64,000 nt of DNA from Vibrio atypicus (GTDB lineage: Bacteria; Pseudomonadota; Gammaproteobacteria; Enterobacterales; Vibrionaceae), in the NCBI RefSeq assembly GCF_009811315.1, contig NZ_BLID01000003.1, positions 1 to 64,000 on the forward strand, given 5' to 3'. This document shows, in pieces, positions 53,012-61,952 of this stretch (its first letter is position 1; each line of letters starts with the position of its first letter). The notes under the pieces were generated by a model. It was given only the letters and a program-made list of their open reading frames with translations, searched no databases and had not been told where the DNA came from. The position numbers and the translations under genes are program-made.

Positions 53012-54760
53012 CTAGCTAAGGCCGATGATATTGCCATCGTCATCTAAGTCTAAGCTCATGAAGGCGGGTTTGTCTGGAAGGCCTGGCATCGTCATTACGT
53101 TGCCACACAAGGCATAAACAAAGCCTGCACCAGCACATAACTTCAGCTCGCGAACCGGAACATCAAAATGAGTTGGAGCGCCTTTAATCGCCCCATCAGT
53201 CGATATAGAAAGCGGTGTTTTTGCTAAGCAGACCGCTAAGTCATCAAAGCCATGGCGTTTAAGTTGTGCTAATTGTTGTTTTGCTGTGTCACTCAAGGTC
53301 ACGCTTGCCGCGCCATAACCTGACTCGGCGACAGCCATCAGCTTCTCTTCTGTAGATTGAGAGAACTGATAAAGCGGTTTGAATGTCGTTTCTTTTTGCG
53401 TCTGCTTGATGACTTTTTCTGCCAAAGCAATCGTACCAGCGCCGCCATTGGAGAAGCCTTCACTGATGGCAACTTCAACGTTATTTGGTAAGGATTCAAT
53501 TAACTCTTTTAACTGATTGAGTTCCGCATCGCTATCTTGCGGGAATCGGTTGATGGCTACGACAGCAGGAACGCCATATTTGTTCACGTTATCGATGTGC
53601 CATTTCAAGTTGTCAAAGCCAGCAAGTAGCGCTTTTTCATCACATGTGAAGAGGCTATCAGGCAGTGGTTGGCCTGGCTTTAAGTCATAAAGTCCGGAGT
53701 TTGCTTTTAACCCACGAAGAGTGGCAACGATGACCGCACAATCAGGCGCTTTTCCAGACATTTGCGCTTTGATATTACAAGCTTTCTCGAAGCCCATATC
53801 AGAGCCAAAGCCGCCCTCTGTGATTGTGAAATCACAAAGTTTGGTCGCAATATTGTCGGCGATAATGGAGGAGTTGCCATGGGCGATATTAGCAAAGGGA
53901 CCTGCGTGGATAAGGGTAGGTACGCCTTCTAATGTTTGCATTAGCGTCGGTTCGATCGCTTCTTTCATGCTTACCGCCATTGCGCCAGCCACTTTCAAAT
54001 CTTCAGTCGTGATTGGTTGTCCGTCTAGGCTATAGGCCACAACAATACGACCAATGCGTTGACGAAGATCTTTTAGGTCGGTTGCAAGTGCAAGAACCGC
54101 CATCAGTTCAGAAGCGGCAGAGATATCGAAACCGTCTTGGCGTTCGTAACCGTTGATCAGTTTATTCGGTTCGTTTTGCCCTACAGTGACCATTCGAAGT
54201 GCGCGATCATTATGATCCATGACGCGTTTCCAAACGACTTGCTGAGGATCGATTTGTAGTGCTCTGAGCCCTGTGCGTGCTTCAAAATCTTCATAGCCGT
54301 TGCGCTGCTCGTGGTAAATACGAGCGTCAATTGCTGCTGCCGCTAAGTTATGCGCAGAGGTTACCGCGTGAATATCGCCAGTAAGGTGAAGGTTTAGCTC
54401 CTCCATAGGTGCGACTTGAGAATAACCACCACCTGCAGCGCCGCCTTTAACACCAAAAACGGGTCCCATAGAAGGCTGACGTATACAAGCAAATACTGAA
54501 CGTTCGAGCTTAGCAAGGCCTTGCGCTAGGCCAATGGTCGTCACTGTTTTACCTTCACCTAAAGGTGTTGGGGTAATTGCCGTGACCAAAACCAGCTTAC
54601 CTGTAGGCTTCTGTTCCAGACGTTTAAGGCAATCTAGTGATACTTTCGCTTTGTATTTTCCTTGGCTGTGAAATTCAGAACCAAGCAATCCAGCTTGTTC
54701 AGCGACCAGATAAATAGGTCGTAGTGATGTATTGCGACAAATCTCGATATCGGACAGCAT
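53012..54760 (-). CDS. fhs: Formate-tetrahydrofolate ligase
   Basis: 582 residues. It forms 10-formyl-THF from formate, THF and ATP. The P-loop is '[20 protein letters not shown]'; other family marks are '[15 protein letters not shown]', '[16 protein letters not shown]' and '[14 protein letters not shown]'. I start at ATG 54760 ([12 protein letters not shown]), not at the upstream codon, because AGAGGT lies six bases before it. No folD or purU is adjacent. It follows pyk on the same strand after a terminator, so it is probably transcribed separately. Confidence 0.94.
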   Translation of the reverse strand: MLSDIEICRNTSLRPIYLVAEQAGLLGSEFHSQGKYKAKVSLDCLKRLEQKPTGKLVLVTAITPTPLGEGKTVTTIGLAQGLAKLERSVFACIRQPSMGPVFGVKGGAAGGGYSQVAPMEELNLHLTGDIHAVTSAHNLAAAAIDARIYHEQRNGYEDFEARTGLRALQIDPQQVVWKRVMDHNDRALRMVTVGQNEPNKLINGYERQDGFDISAASELMAVLALATDLKDLRQRIGRIVVAYSLDGQPITTEDLKVAGAMAVSMKEAIEPTLMQTLEGVPTLIHAGPFANIAHGNSSIIADNIATKLCDFTITEGGFGSDMGFEKACNIKAQMSGKAPDCAVIVATLRGLKANSGLYDLKPGQPLPDSLFTCDEKALLAGFDNLKWHIDNVNKYGVPAVVAINRFPQDSDAELNQLKELIESLPNNVEVAISEGFSNGGAGTIALAEKVIKQTQKETTFKPLYQFSQSTEEKLMAVAESGYGAASVTLSDTAKQQLAQLKRHGFDDLAVCLAKTPLSISTDGAIKGAPTHFDVPVRELKLCAGAGFVYALCGNVMTMPGLPDKPAFMSLDLDDDGNIIGLS

Positions 54761-54909
54761 AAAAACCTCTTTAAAGACACACAAATAGTGAGGCAATCGT
54801 TTGCGTAGGCATAATAGCGTTAAAAAGTACGTTGTAAAGCGATAATTTTAGTTTGTCGTCGACTTTAACTGAAATGGCGAAATGAATAAATTACTAATGT
54901 GTCAAAAGT

Positions 54910-54937
54910 AAAAAAAGACCTACCTCGAGGGTAGGCC
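54910..54937 (-). terminator. Intrinsic terminator after pyk
   Basis: On the minus strand, GGCCTACC / GGTAGGTC (one G-T pair, 5-base loop), followed by seven T (A-run at 54910-54916). Confidence 0.85.
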
Positions 54938-55000
54938 AAATCCCTAAGTTCCCTGTGGAGCAAGGATGGGGGGTGATTAACGTTTGGAGAAATACAAAGT

Positions 55001-56455
55001 TTAAGCTGCGATGGGCTCCTTCTGTTTAACGGTGATAAGTCTGCTGATGTTTACGTCACCAGCCCCTTCTACTGACTCAAATCGAGATACCAGTAGAGAT
55101 TGAATATTACGTTCTTGAAGTGTTTCCTCGAGTAGGGCAAGAACAGTCTGACTCACCTCTTCCTCTGTAACACTGACGAATAGTGGCTCGACACCTCTTA
55201 GGATGGATAAACGCGCTAGCAGTTTCGTATTGTCGCTCAATGCCCAAATCGTGGCTCTGCTGTGGCATCGAGACATTAGCAGCGGCGTTTCACCACTGTT
55301 AGTAAAAACAGCGACCCCAAGATTCTGTTGAGATTTGGCGGCAAAGAGAATTGAAGAGATAGCAAAGCTTTTGCTGTTATTAATACAGAGCTGTTGAACA
55401 TTCTCCCAGCATGATTCGTTGCATTCGCTTTCTGACTCGACCCCCTCTGCAATGCGCACCATGGCTTGTACTGCTTCAACTGGGTATGCGCCTGTGGCCG
55501 ATTCCGCTGAGAGCATGATGGCATCGGTACCGTCAATAATGGCGTTAGCGACATCCATTACTTCTGCTCGTGTTGGCAGTGGATTCTCAATCATGGATTC
55601 CATCATCTGTGTCGCTGTGATCACTGGCTTTCCAAGGTGTTTCGCACGGGAGATAAGTGCTTTCTGAACACTCGGCAATCGCGCATCGCCAATCTCTACT
55701 CCAAGATCACCGCGAGCAACCATAATGATGTCAGAGGCTTGAATCACGCTATCCATAGAGCTTTGATCGGCGACGATTTCTGCACGTTCAACTTTAGCTA
55801 CAATTTGCGCTTCGCAGCCAGAATCACAGGCAATAGAGCGAGCATAGTCAAGGTCGTCTGCATTGCGAGGGAAGGACACCGCTAAGAACTCTGCATCAAT
55901 GATGGCGGCAGTGGCGATGTCTTGCTTGTCTTTGTCTGTCAGCGCTGGAGCTGAAAGACCGCCACCAAGTAGATTAATGCCTTTGCGGTTGGAAAGCTTA
56001 CCGCTGTTAAGAACACGTGTTTCAACGAGCTGGTTGAGTTTGTCTAGAGCTGTGACTTGTAATTGGATACGGCCATCATCAAGTAGCAAGGTATTGCCAA
56101 CTTCTAAATCAGCGATCAGCTCAGGGTAATCTAAGCCAACACGCTCTTGATTGCCAGATTGAGCATCTAACGTTCCATCAAGGAAAAAACGCTCGCCTTC
56201 GACTAACTGAACCATATCGTTTTCAAAGCCAGAGATACGAATCTTTGGGCCTTGCAAGTCAACTAGGATCCCAACGTGCTTATTGAGTTTTTTTGCTGTG
56301 GTACGAACTTTTGCAGCAGTCGCGATGTGGTCGGTGGCATTACCATGAGAAAAATTTAAACGAACAACATTAACACCAGCCAAAATCATCTTCTCAAGCG
56401 TTTCGACATTTTGACTCGCAGGGCCAATGGTAGCGACAATCTTTGTTTTATTCAT
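55001..56455 (-). CDS. pyk: Pyruvate kinase
   Basis: 484 residues from ATG 56455 (AAGG upstream). It catalyses PEP + ADP to pyruvate + ATP. Motifs: 'TKIVATIGPASQN' (N-terminus), 'VRLNFSHG', 'LVDLQGPKIR', 'VAKVERAE', 'MVARGDLGVEIG' and 'KPVITATQMMESMIENPLPTRAE', the last being the active-site signature. The C-terminal allosteric domain is present. It lies between fhs and pgtP. Chromosome-2 vibrio genomes carry such a pyruvate kinase next to pgt genes, and it is likely one of several isozymes. A 13-base G/C homopolymer sits about 45 bp before the start codon. Confidence 0.95.
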   Translation of the reverse strand: MNKTKIVATIGPASQNVETLEKMILAGVNVVRLNFSHGNATDHIATAAKVRTTAKKLNKHVGILVDLQGPKIRISGFENDMVQLVEGERFFLDGTLDAQSGNQERVGLDYPELIADLEVGNTLLLDDGRIQLQVTALDKLNQLVETRVLNSGKLSNRKGINLLGGGLSAPALTDKDKQDIATAAIIDAEFLAVSFPRNADDLDYARSIACDSGCEAQIVAKVERAEIVADQSSMDSVIQASDIIMVARGDLGVEIGDARLPSVQKALISRAKHLGKPVITATQMMESMIENPLPTRAEVMDVANAIIDGTDAIMLSAESATGAYPVEAVQAMVRIAEGVESESECNESCWENVQQLCINNSKSFAISSILFAAKSQQNLGVAVFTNSGETPLLMSRCHSRATIWALSDNTKLLARLSILRGVEPLFVSVTEEEVSQTVLALLEETLQERNIQSLLVSRFESVEGAGDVNISRLITVKQKEPIAA

Positions 56456-56498
56456 AACCTTACCTTTAACAACACAATTTAAACTGAAATAAAAAAGA

Positions 56499-56511
56499 GG
56501 GGGGGGGGGGG
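56499..56511. repeat. 13-base homopolymer (G on plus, C on minus) in the pyk leader
   Basis: Thirteen consecutive G (56499-56511) after aaaaaaga. On the pyk-coding strand this reads C13 followed by TCTTTTTT. It lies 44-56 bases upstream of the pyk start, in the probable untranslated leader or promoter. Confidence 0.85.
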
Positions 56512-56612
56512 CTGGTGGTCTCAAATCATTCTGAGACAGGGCGTTCGAGAGCATTTAAATGAGCCTAAAATGACTTACTTGAACGCAATGAATATCGACC
56601 GCCAGCCAAGTA

Positions 56613-56629
56613 AGGGGGACAAGCCCCCT
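56613..56629 (-). terminator. Possible terminator after pgtP
   Basis: Six-bp stem AGGGGG / CCCCCT with a 5-base loop (56613-56629). On the minus strand it is followed only by 'tacttgg', so the T-run is poor and termination is uncertain. Confidence 0.35.
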
Positions 56630-56639
56630 GTTATGTGTG

Positions 56640-58019
56640 TTAACTTGCAGGGTTCACTTTAAGCTCAGCTTCTTTTGGTGCATCGATATCGACTACCTTC
56701 TTCGCATTCCAAACTGTCAGAGCAAGAAGAAGGGATACCACACCAGCGGCTAACCAGAAGTACTGCGCTTGGGTGAAGTCATAGTTCTTAACACCGTCCA
56801 CTTCAGTGATTGTGATAAGCGATGCTGAAACCACTTCTTGAGCCGATGCCGCCATGTAAGAGAATAGACCGATGAAGCCTTTTACTGCGCCAACAGCATT
56901 TTTAGGCATCAAGTCACACGCTGTTAGACCAGCAAGGAAAACAACAAGACCACCAATCGCAAAACCAATTAAGCCAAGTGCAACAGCGTCAATCATGCGG
57001 TTGTCTGGACCGAAGAACATCAGACACATACCAGCAATGTTTGCTAGTCCGTACAGAAGCGTAGGAATATGACGATTCGCGTTAAACAGTTTGTCTGAAA
57101 CAATACCGGATAAGATAGCACCTGCTAGACCCGCAATAGGGTAAGTAGACATTGCAAAACCAGCATCAATCAACGAGTAGCCTTTAGACTCTTGAAGATA
57201 GAGAACAGCCCAAGATGACATAGCGTAGCGAGACACATACATCGCAGCACAAGCCGCAGCGATTAACCAAACCACAGGCTGTTTTAGAACAAACATCTGC
57301 GCGCGGCGAGTCTCTTTTGGATCGTTTTTCGTTTTGATCTCTGGCTCTTCATCGAATGCAGTTGCAGCGTCAGGTAAACCGTAAGTTTGTGGGCGGTCTT
57401 TTAGTGTAAAGAACATGCAAAGTGCAGCGACAATTGCGGCAATACCAGCACCAATGAAACCAGCGCGCCAGCCAAGGTAGCTCACCAAAGTTGCCGTTAG
57501 GATCCAAGTGATACCTTCACCAATGTTACGTGAGCCACCCCAAATAGAGTAACGACTACCACGTTGTTTTGGTGAGAACCATTGGAACAAAGAAACACAA
57601 GAAGGCGCTGAACCTACTGATTGGAACCAACCATTAAGACCCCAAAGCAAAACGAAGAAGAAGCCAGCTGTGTTTAAGCCCATGACGACGGCTGTTGCCC
57701 CTGAGAGTAACAGTGAAAACGACATAAAGCGGCCAATGTTGGCGTAATCAGAAAGGAAGCCGTTTGAAAATTTACCTATCGCATACGTAAAGAAGAACGC
57801 AGAACCCATAATACCAAGTTCTTCGATGCTTACGATTCCGGCATCTAGCATCGGTTTTTTTACAACGCCTAAGCTCATACGAACAACGTAGAAAACCGCG
57901 TAGCCAAACACCAAACCTAAGAATACCTGCCATTGGAAGCTCTTAAAGCGGGATTGCATTGCCTCTTTTGATTTATCGGACAGAGGTAAGTCCGGACGTG
58001 TTTTGAAGAAATTCAACAT
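56640..58019 (-). CDS. pgtP: Phosphoglycerate/PEP transporter (PgtP, UhpT-family MFS)
   Basis: 460 residues and about 12 membrane segments. It belongs to the organophosphate:phosphate antiporter family: 'FGYAVFYVVRMSLGVVKKPM', 'FTYAIGKFSNGFLSDYANIGRFMS' and 'GLNGWFQSVGSAPSCVSLFQWFS' (the OPA signature with the RKxxG-like phosphate-binding Arg in 'YVVRM'). In Salmonella, PgtP exchanges 2- and 3-phosphoglycerate or PEP for phosphate. I start at ATG 58019, since GGAG lies just upstream and the extra 46 codons of the longer frame overlap the divergent promoter. It diverges from pgtCBA. Confidence 0.92.
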   Translation of the reverse strand: MLNFFKTRPDLPLSDKSKEAMQSRFKSFQWQVFLGLVFGYAVFYVVRMSLGVVKKPMLDAGIVSIEELGIMGSAFFFTYAIGKFSNGFLSDYANIGRFMSFSLLLSGATAVVMGLNTAGFFFVLLWGLNGWFQSVGSAPSCVSLFQWFSPKQRGSRYSIWGGSRNIGEGITWILTATLVSYLGWRAGFIGAGIAAIVAALCMFFTLKDRPQTYGLPDAATAFDEEPEIKTKNDPKETRRAQMFVLKQPVVWLIAAACAAMYVSRYAMSSWAVLYLQESKGYSLIDAGFAMSTYPIAGLAGAILSGIVSDKLFNANRHIPTLLYGLANIAGMCLMFFGPDNRMIDAVALGLIGFAIGGLVVFLAGLTACDLMPKNAVGAVKGFIGLFSYMAASAQEVVSASLITITEVDGVKNYDFTQAQYFWLAAGVVSLLLALTVWNAKKVVDIDAPKEAELKVNPAS

Positions 58020-58306
58020 AATTGTTTCACTCCGTGAATGTGTGACGAGTAATGAGTTGTCGGGAGCATCATGCAGGTGAGGAAGAATGCGTTCAAAAAG
58101 GCGGTTTTGAGACAAAATTGACTCAATTAAAAGATTTGCTCGGGTTAAAAGTGCCACTTTTTACCGTTCAACTGGCGGTGAAGTTGATAGAATTATGGAT
58201 AGGGTTAAGGCGATATGCGTCAGTTATGACTCAACCAGCGGAAAAAGAATTAAATGAGGATTTGCCGCTTTTTGAATTGACGCACATTTTTAAGGGATTT
58301 TGTGAC

Positions 58307-59599
58307 GTGAGATTAGGCAGTTTAAACGCGATTTTTAAAGTGGTATTCACTTTCTCGAGTTTGTTAGTTAGCTCAACTGTGCTGGCAAATAAGGAAGATT
58401 TAGTTATTTTGACTACGTTTTCTAGCGAACCGATCGCGGAGTTGATGTTTGCTTATAAACAAGAGAACCCTAAAGTGGACATCAAACTGATTCATAGAAG
58501 AACCCAGTCAGCGATTCAGCTCTTAAATAAATCTTATATTCAGGATGTTGATGTTGTGCTCAGCTCCTCGCCATTTTTAATGGAAGAGCTACATAAAAGA
58601 GATCAACTGGCGGAAGTGTCGATGGACAACGAGGTACCCGATTGGCTTATCCCTTTTGTATTGCCAAAGCGGAGTCAAGTCATCAGTGTTGGCTACTCGG
58701 GGGCGGGACTTGTTTGGAACAATGATTATTTACATGCTAATGGCTTAAAGGAGCCTAGCCAGTTTCGTGACTTAACGTCGGTTGATTATTTTGGTCACAT
58801 CACAATGAGTACACCAAGCCGTTCTGGTACGACTCAAATGATGATCGAAAGTTTGCTTGCCCAATACGGCTGGCAGCAAGGCTGGGAGATTATTTTAAAT
58901 GTCGGCGCGAATTTGGGCACGATCTCCTCGCGAAGTTTTGGCGTCAGTGACAATGTGGCAAAAGGACAATTTGGTATCGGGCCAATTATTGATAGTTATG
59001 CCCTTGTTTTACCTAAACAGTTTCAGCATGTGGGCTTTGGTTATGACAAAGACTTTACTCTAATGCCGACTTATATCGGTGTGTTGAAAAAGTCAGGGAA
59101 CAACAAAACGACTCAGCGTTTCATTGAGCTATTGCTTTCAAAGAGTGTGCAGACAGATATGCATCAGACTAGCTTTGCCAAACATTCCATTGGGGATGAT
59201 TCCCTTTTTAGCGCTCAAATCCCAACGCTGAATTTAAACCAGCTCATGATGCGCGAGAAGTTGGTGAATATTATTTTTGATGAAGCCATAACCAAGCGTC
59301 TTCCTGAATTACAAGATGTTTGGCTGAGCCTTTCACACCATGAAACATCCGATAAAGCGAGTGATGAGTTCATTCAATCACTCAAAAAGCGTCTGTTTAC
59401 TATTTCGGTAAGCGAGCTTGATGTGATGGCATTAGGGCAATCTATTTTGGAGCAAACCAAGTCAGACCCTCGCTCAAATGGTTTGGAGCAAGCGATGTTG
59501 GCAGAGTTTGGTTATCGCTTTGGGTCGCAGTTTGAAAGCAATTTAGAACAGGTGGCAGAACAATTGAATCAACTAAAGCAAGGCTCGTTTGATGAATAA
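58307..59599 (+). CDS. pgtC: PgtC, periplasmic phosphoglycerate-sensing protein
   Basis: 430 residues from GTG 58307. The N-terminus from there is a signal peptide ('FKVVFTFSSLLVSSTVLA'), and AAGGG lies about ten bases upstream. The longer frame from 58052 would put it 85 residues into the protein, so I reject that start. The mature part is a periplasmic binding-protein fold of the iron/anion class ('LVILTTFSSEPIAELMFAYKQ', 'YSGAGLVWNNDY'). In Salmonella, PgtC works with PgtB to sense external phosphoglycerate and induce pgtP. It overlaps pgtB by 8 bp. Confidence 0.85.
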   Translation: MRLGSLNAIFKVVFTFSSLLVSSTVLANKEDLVILTTFSSEPIAELMFAYKQENPKVDIKLIHRRTQSAIQLLNKSYIQDVDVVLSSSPFLMEELHKRDQLAEVSMDNEVPDWLIPFVLPKRSQVISVGYSGAGLVWNNDYLHANGLKEPSQFRDLTSVDYFGHITMSTPSRSGTTQMMIESLLAQYGWQQGWEIILNVGANLGTISSRSFGVSDNVAKGQFGIGPIIDSYALVLPKQFQHVGFGYDKDFTLMPTYIGVLKKSGNNKTTQRFIELLLSKSVQTDMHQTSFAKHSIGDDSLFSAQIPTLNLNQLMMREKLVNIIFDEAITKRLPELQDVWLSLSHHETSDKASDEFIQSLKKRLFTISVSELDVMALGQSILEQTKSDPRSNGLEQAMLAEFGYRFGSQFESNLEQVAEQLNQLKQGSFDE

Positions 59600-61952
59600 G
59601 TGGAATACCATCGGCGCAAAATTGATTCTTGCGTTTACAGGTACAACGGCCTTGCTTACGGTGGTGAGTGTTGTCGCTTGGCTGACATGGAATCGGCTCG
59701 ATGGACAAGTCAGTGAGCTTCTTGAAACTAGCGTTCCTAAATACAACACCAGCTATCTGTTAGAAAGTCGAAGCAGTGAGGTTCGTTATCGCGTTCAGTT
59801 AATCCCGACGCTCAATAATAAAGTTGAATTGAATGCTCAAATTCTAGCGCTATCTGAACAGTTGGATGCGATAGAGCAGACATTACTTGATGCTCAAGGT
59901 GAGACTTTGGATCACGGCGAGGCCCAGCAATTGCCGGGTTTGTATCAGGAGTTAGGTCAAACCGTCCAGTTATACAGCGATCTGGTGCTTCAAAGAGTTG
60001 AACAGACACGTCGAGTCAACAAGTTAAAAGAGCAAATCAATTGGCTGCATCAAGATATTCGTTCTGAGCTAACCCCAATTCGTCAGGAATTGCACTGGTT
60101 GATCAAGCGAGATGATATTGGTAACGAGCGAAACGTCGCTTTAGATCAGCTGAGTACAATTCAGCAAGTACTCGATGTAGAGTCAAATATCTACTCGATG
60201 ACCAGTGATGTCATCGAAGCTCAACAATTGGCGCAAGTGCATAACGCGACGAAAGTGATTCAATATAAGCTGGATGAGTTAGTCAAAAACAGTGAAATCA
60301 TTCTTAGTTTACCCTCGGCGATTGCTTATCAGCAGTTGATTCAAGAGCTCACGACACTCCTTGCACCCGAAGGGATCTTCTATCATCAATTACTCGATAA
60401 TGTGGCTCTTAATCATCGAATTGCCGCTTTGCAGCAGAAAATTGATGCGCAATTAAATGAAATCCATCAACAGATTGGTGTGGTCGTCAGTTTGGCGGAT
60501 GAAAGCTTCGTTGGCGTAAAACAAGAAACGGCAAGCCTTGTCTCATATGGTAACCGTATTCTGATTATCTGTTTTAGCGTCTCGATATTGATGTCTTTGT
60601 TCTTGACTTACTACTTCATTAATCGACGTATCGTAGCAAGGCTAACCGCCCTTAGCTCAAGTATTGATGCCATTACCCAAGGCGATCTTAGCCACCCGAT
60701 TCAGGTGGATGGAGAGGATGAAATAGGTCGACTAAGTGAGAAGCTCATAGAGTATGGTGAGAGTGTCAAAGAGATCCAACGCACCAACGCTGTTAGCTTA
60801 ATCAACAATACCTCGGCAAGCTTATTGACCTGTGATTTGGCTGGGTATGTGGAATCGGCGAACCTTAGCGCACGTCGCCTTCTCGCGGAGCAAGGTGAGG
60901 TAGAAAACAAACTGATCTGGCAAGCATTTGAAAATCACAGCCAGTTAGCGCTGGCGAAGATATTTAAACGTGGAGAAGCCTTATTCCAGTCTGGGCGCGA
61001 TGAAATCACCTTGTGTGTTTCTGAACAAGTGCCGTGCTATTTGCATTTCGATTTTCATTTGTTTGCTCATGGTCAGCTTAAGAAAGTCATTGTCACCATT
61101 ACCGATGTGACCCAACAAGCGCTCACCGCGAAAGAGCTTGAAAAGCGTGTGGCAGAGAAAACCGTTGATTTGGTCGAGAAGAACCAGCATTTGTCGAAAG
61201 AGATTGTTGAACGACAACGCGCGGAAGCGCACCTAAAACAGACTCAAGGTGAGCTGATTCAAGCAGCGAAAATGGCGGTTGTTGGTCAAGCGATGACCAG
61301 TTTAGCTCATGAGTTGAATCAGCCCCTCAATGCAATGTCGACGTATTTGTATAGTGCAAAGCTCTCAAATGATTCCGGAAATAGTGAAGCTGTCAATCAA
61401 TCGATCGAACAGATAGAAGGCTTATCGCTACGGATGAGTAAGATCATTTCAAGTTTGCGTAGCTTCGCGAAAAAATCAGACGGTGATCAGAGTCTAGCGA
61501 TGCACTCATTAAATGAGATTACCGAACAGGCGATTACGATCGTCAATACTAAAGCGAAACGTCAGTTGATAGAGATAGAGAATGGATTGACGGTGGATCA
61601 ACAAGTCTATGGCAATGCGCTCGCTATCGAGCAAGTACTGATCAACTTGCTGGTCAATGGGTGTGATGCGATTGCTGAACACAATTCGGCTCAACGAAAG
61701 GTTGCGGTGTTGCCACTACACTCAAATAAGACACACCATATTATTGCTGTGCAAGATACTGGTGGGGGATTTGATAGTGAGATTGTATCGACACTGTTTA
61801 CACCTTTCACCACGACGAAAGAGGTAGGGTTAGGGCTTGGGTTGAATATCAGCCAATCTTTGATGGAAAAGTATTCTGGACACATCTATCTCGCGTCTAG
61901 TTTGGAAAAGGGAGCATTAGTTATCTTGGAGTTACCACATGCAAAATCATAA
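59592..61952 (+). CDS. pgtB: PgtB, membrane sensor histidine kinase
   Basis: 786 residues. Membrane segments lie near residues 10-35 and 320-340, and the periplasmic domain between them is long and helical. A HAMP region follows at about 340-395 ('RRIVARLTALSSSIDAITQGDLSHPI'), then a PAS-like part and the kinase core. H573 is in 'SLAHELNQPLNAM', the N-box is 'QVLINLLVNGCDAI', and the G-boxes are 'DTGGGFD' and 'GLGLGLNIS'. It is inferred to respond to PgtC and phosphorylate PgtA. The ATG (59592) overlaps the pgtC stop, so the two are translationally coupled. Confidence 0.92.
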   Translation: MNKWNTIGAKLILAFTGTTALLTVVSVVAWLTWNRLDGQVSELLETSVPKYNTSYLLESRSSEVRYRVQLIPTLNNKVELNAQILALSEQLDAIEQTLLDAQGETLDHGEAQQLPGLYQELGQTVQLYSDLVLQRVEQTRRVNKLKEQINWLHQDIRSELTPIRQELHWLIKRDDIGNERNVALDQLSTIQQVLDVESNIYSMTSDVIEAQQLAQVHNATKVIQYKLDELVKNSEIILSLPSAIAYQQLIQELTTLLAPEGIFYHQLLDNVALNHRIAALQQKIDAQLNEIHQQIGVVVSLADESFVGVKQETASLVSYGNRILIICFSVSILMSLFLTYYFINRRIVARLTALSSSIDAITQGDLSHPIQVDGEDEIGRLSEKLIEYGESVKEIQRTNAVSLINNTSASLLTCDLAGYVESANLSARRLLAEQGEVENKLIWQAFENHSQLALAKIFKRGEALFQSGRDEITLCVSEQVPCYLHFDFHLFAHGQLKKVIVTITDVTQQALTAKELEKRVAEKTVDLVEKNQHLSKEIVERQRAEAHLKQTQGELIQAAKMAVVGQAMTSLAHELNQPLNAMSTYLYSAKLSNDSGNSEAVNQSIEQIEGLSLRMSKIISSLRSFAKKSDGDQSLAMHSLNEITEQAITIVNTKAKRQLIEIENGLTVDQQVYGNALAIEQVLINLLVNGCDAIAEHNSAQRKVAVLPLHSNKTHHIIAVQDTGGGFDSEIVSTLFTPFTTTKEVGLGLGLNISQSLMEKYSGHIYLASSLEKGALVILELPHAKS

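Noticed and set aside
54761..54796. 12-codon extension of fhs
   Set aside because: AGAGGT lies just before the inner ATG (54760), and the extension covers that ribosome site.
56456..56554. 33-codon N-terminal extension of pyruvate kinase through the poly-C tract
   Set aside because: It would encode a proline run from the homopolymer and does not fit pyruvate kinase N-termini; AAGG precedes ATG 56455.
58052..58306. 85-codon N-terminal extension of PgtC
   Set aside because: It would bury the signal peptide inside the protein. GTG 58307 has AAGGG at proper spacing and gives the expected periplasmic protein.
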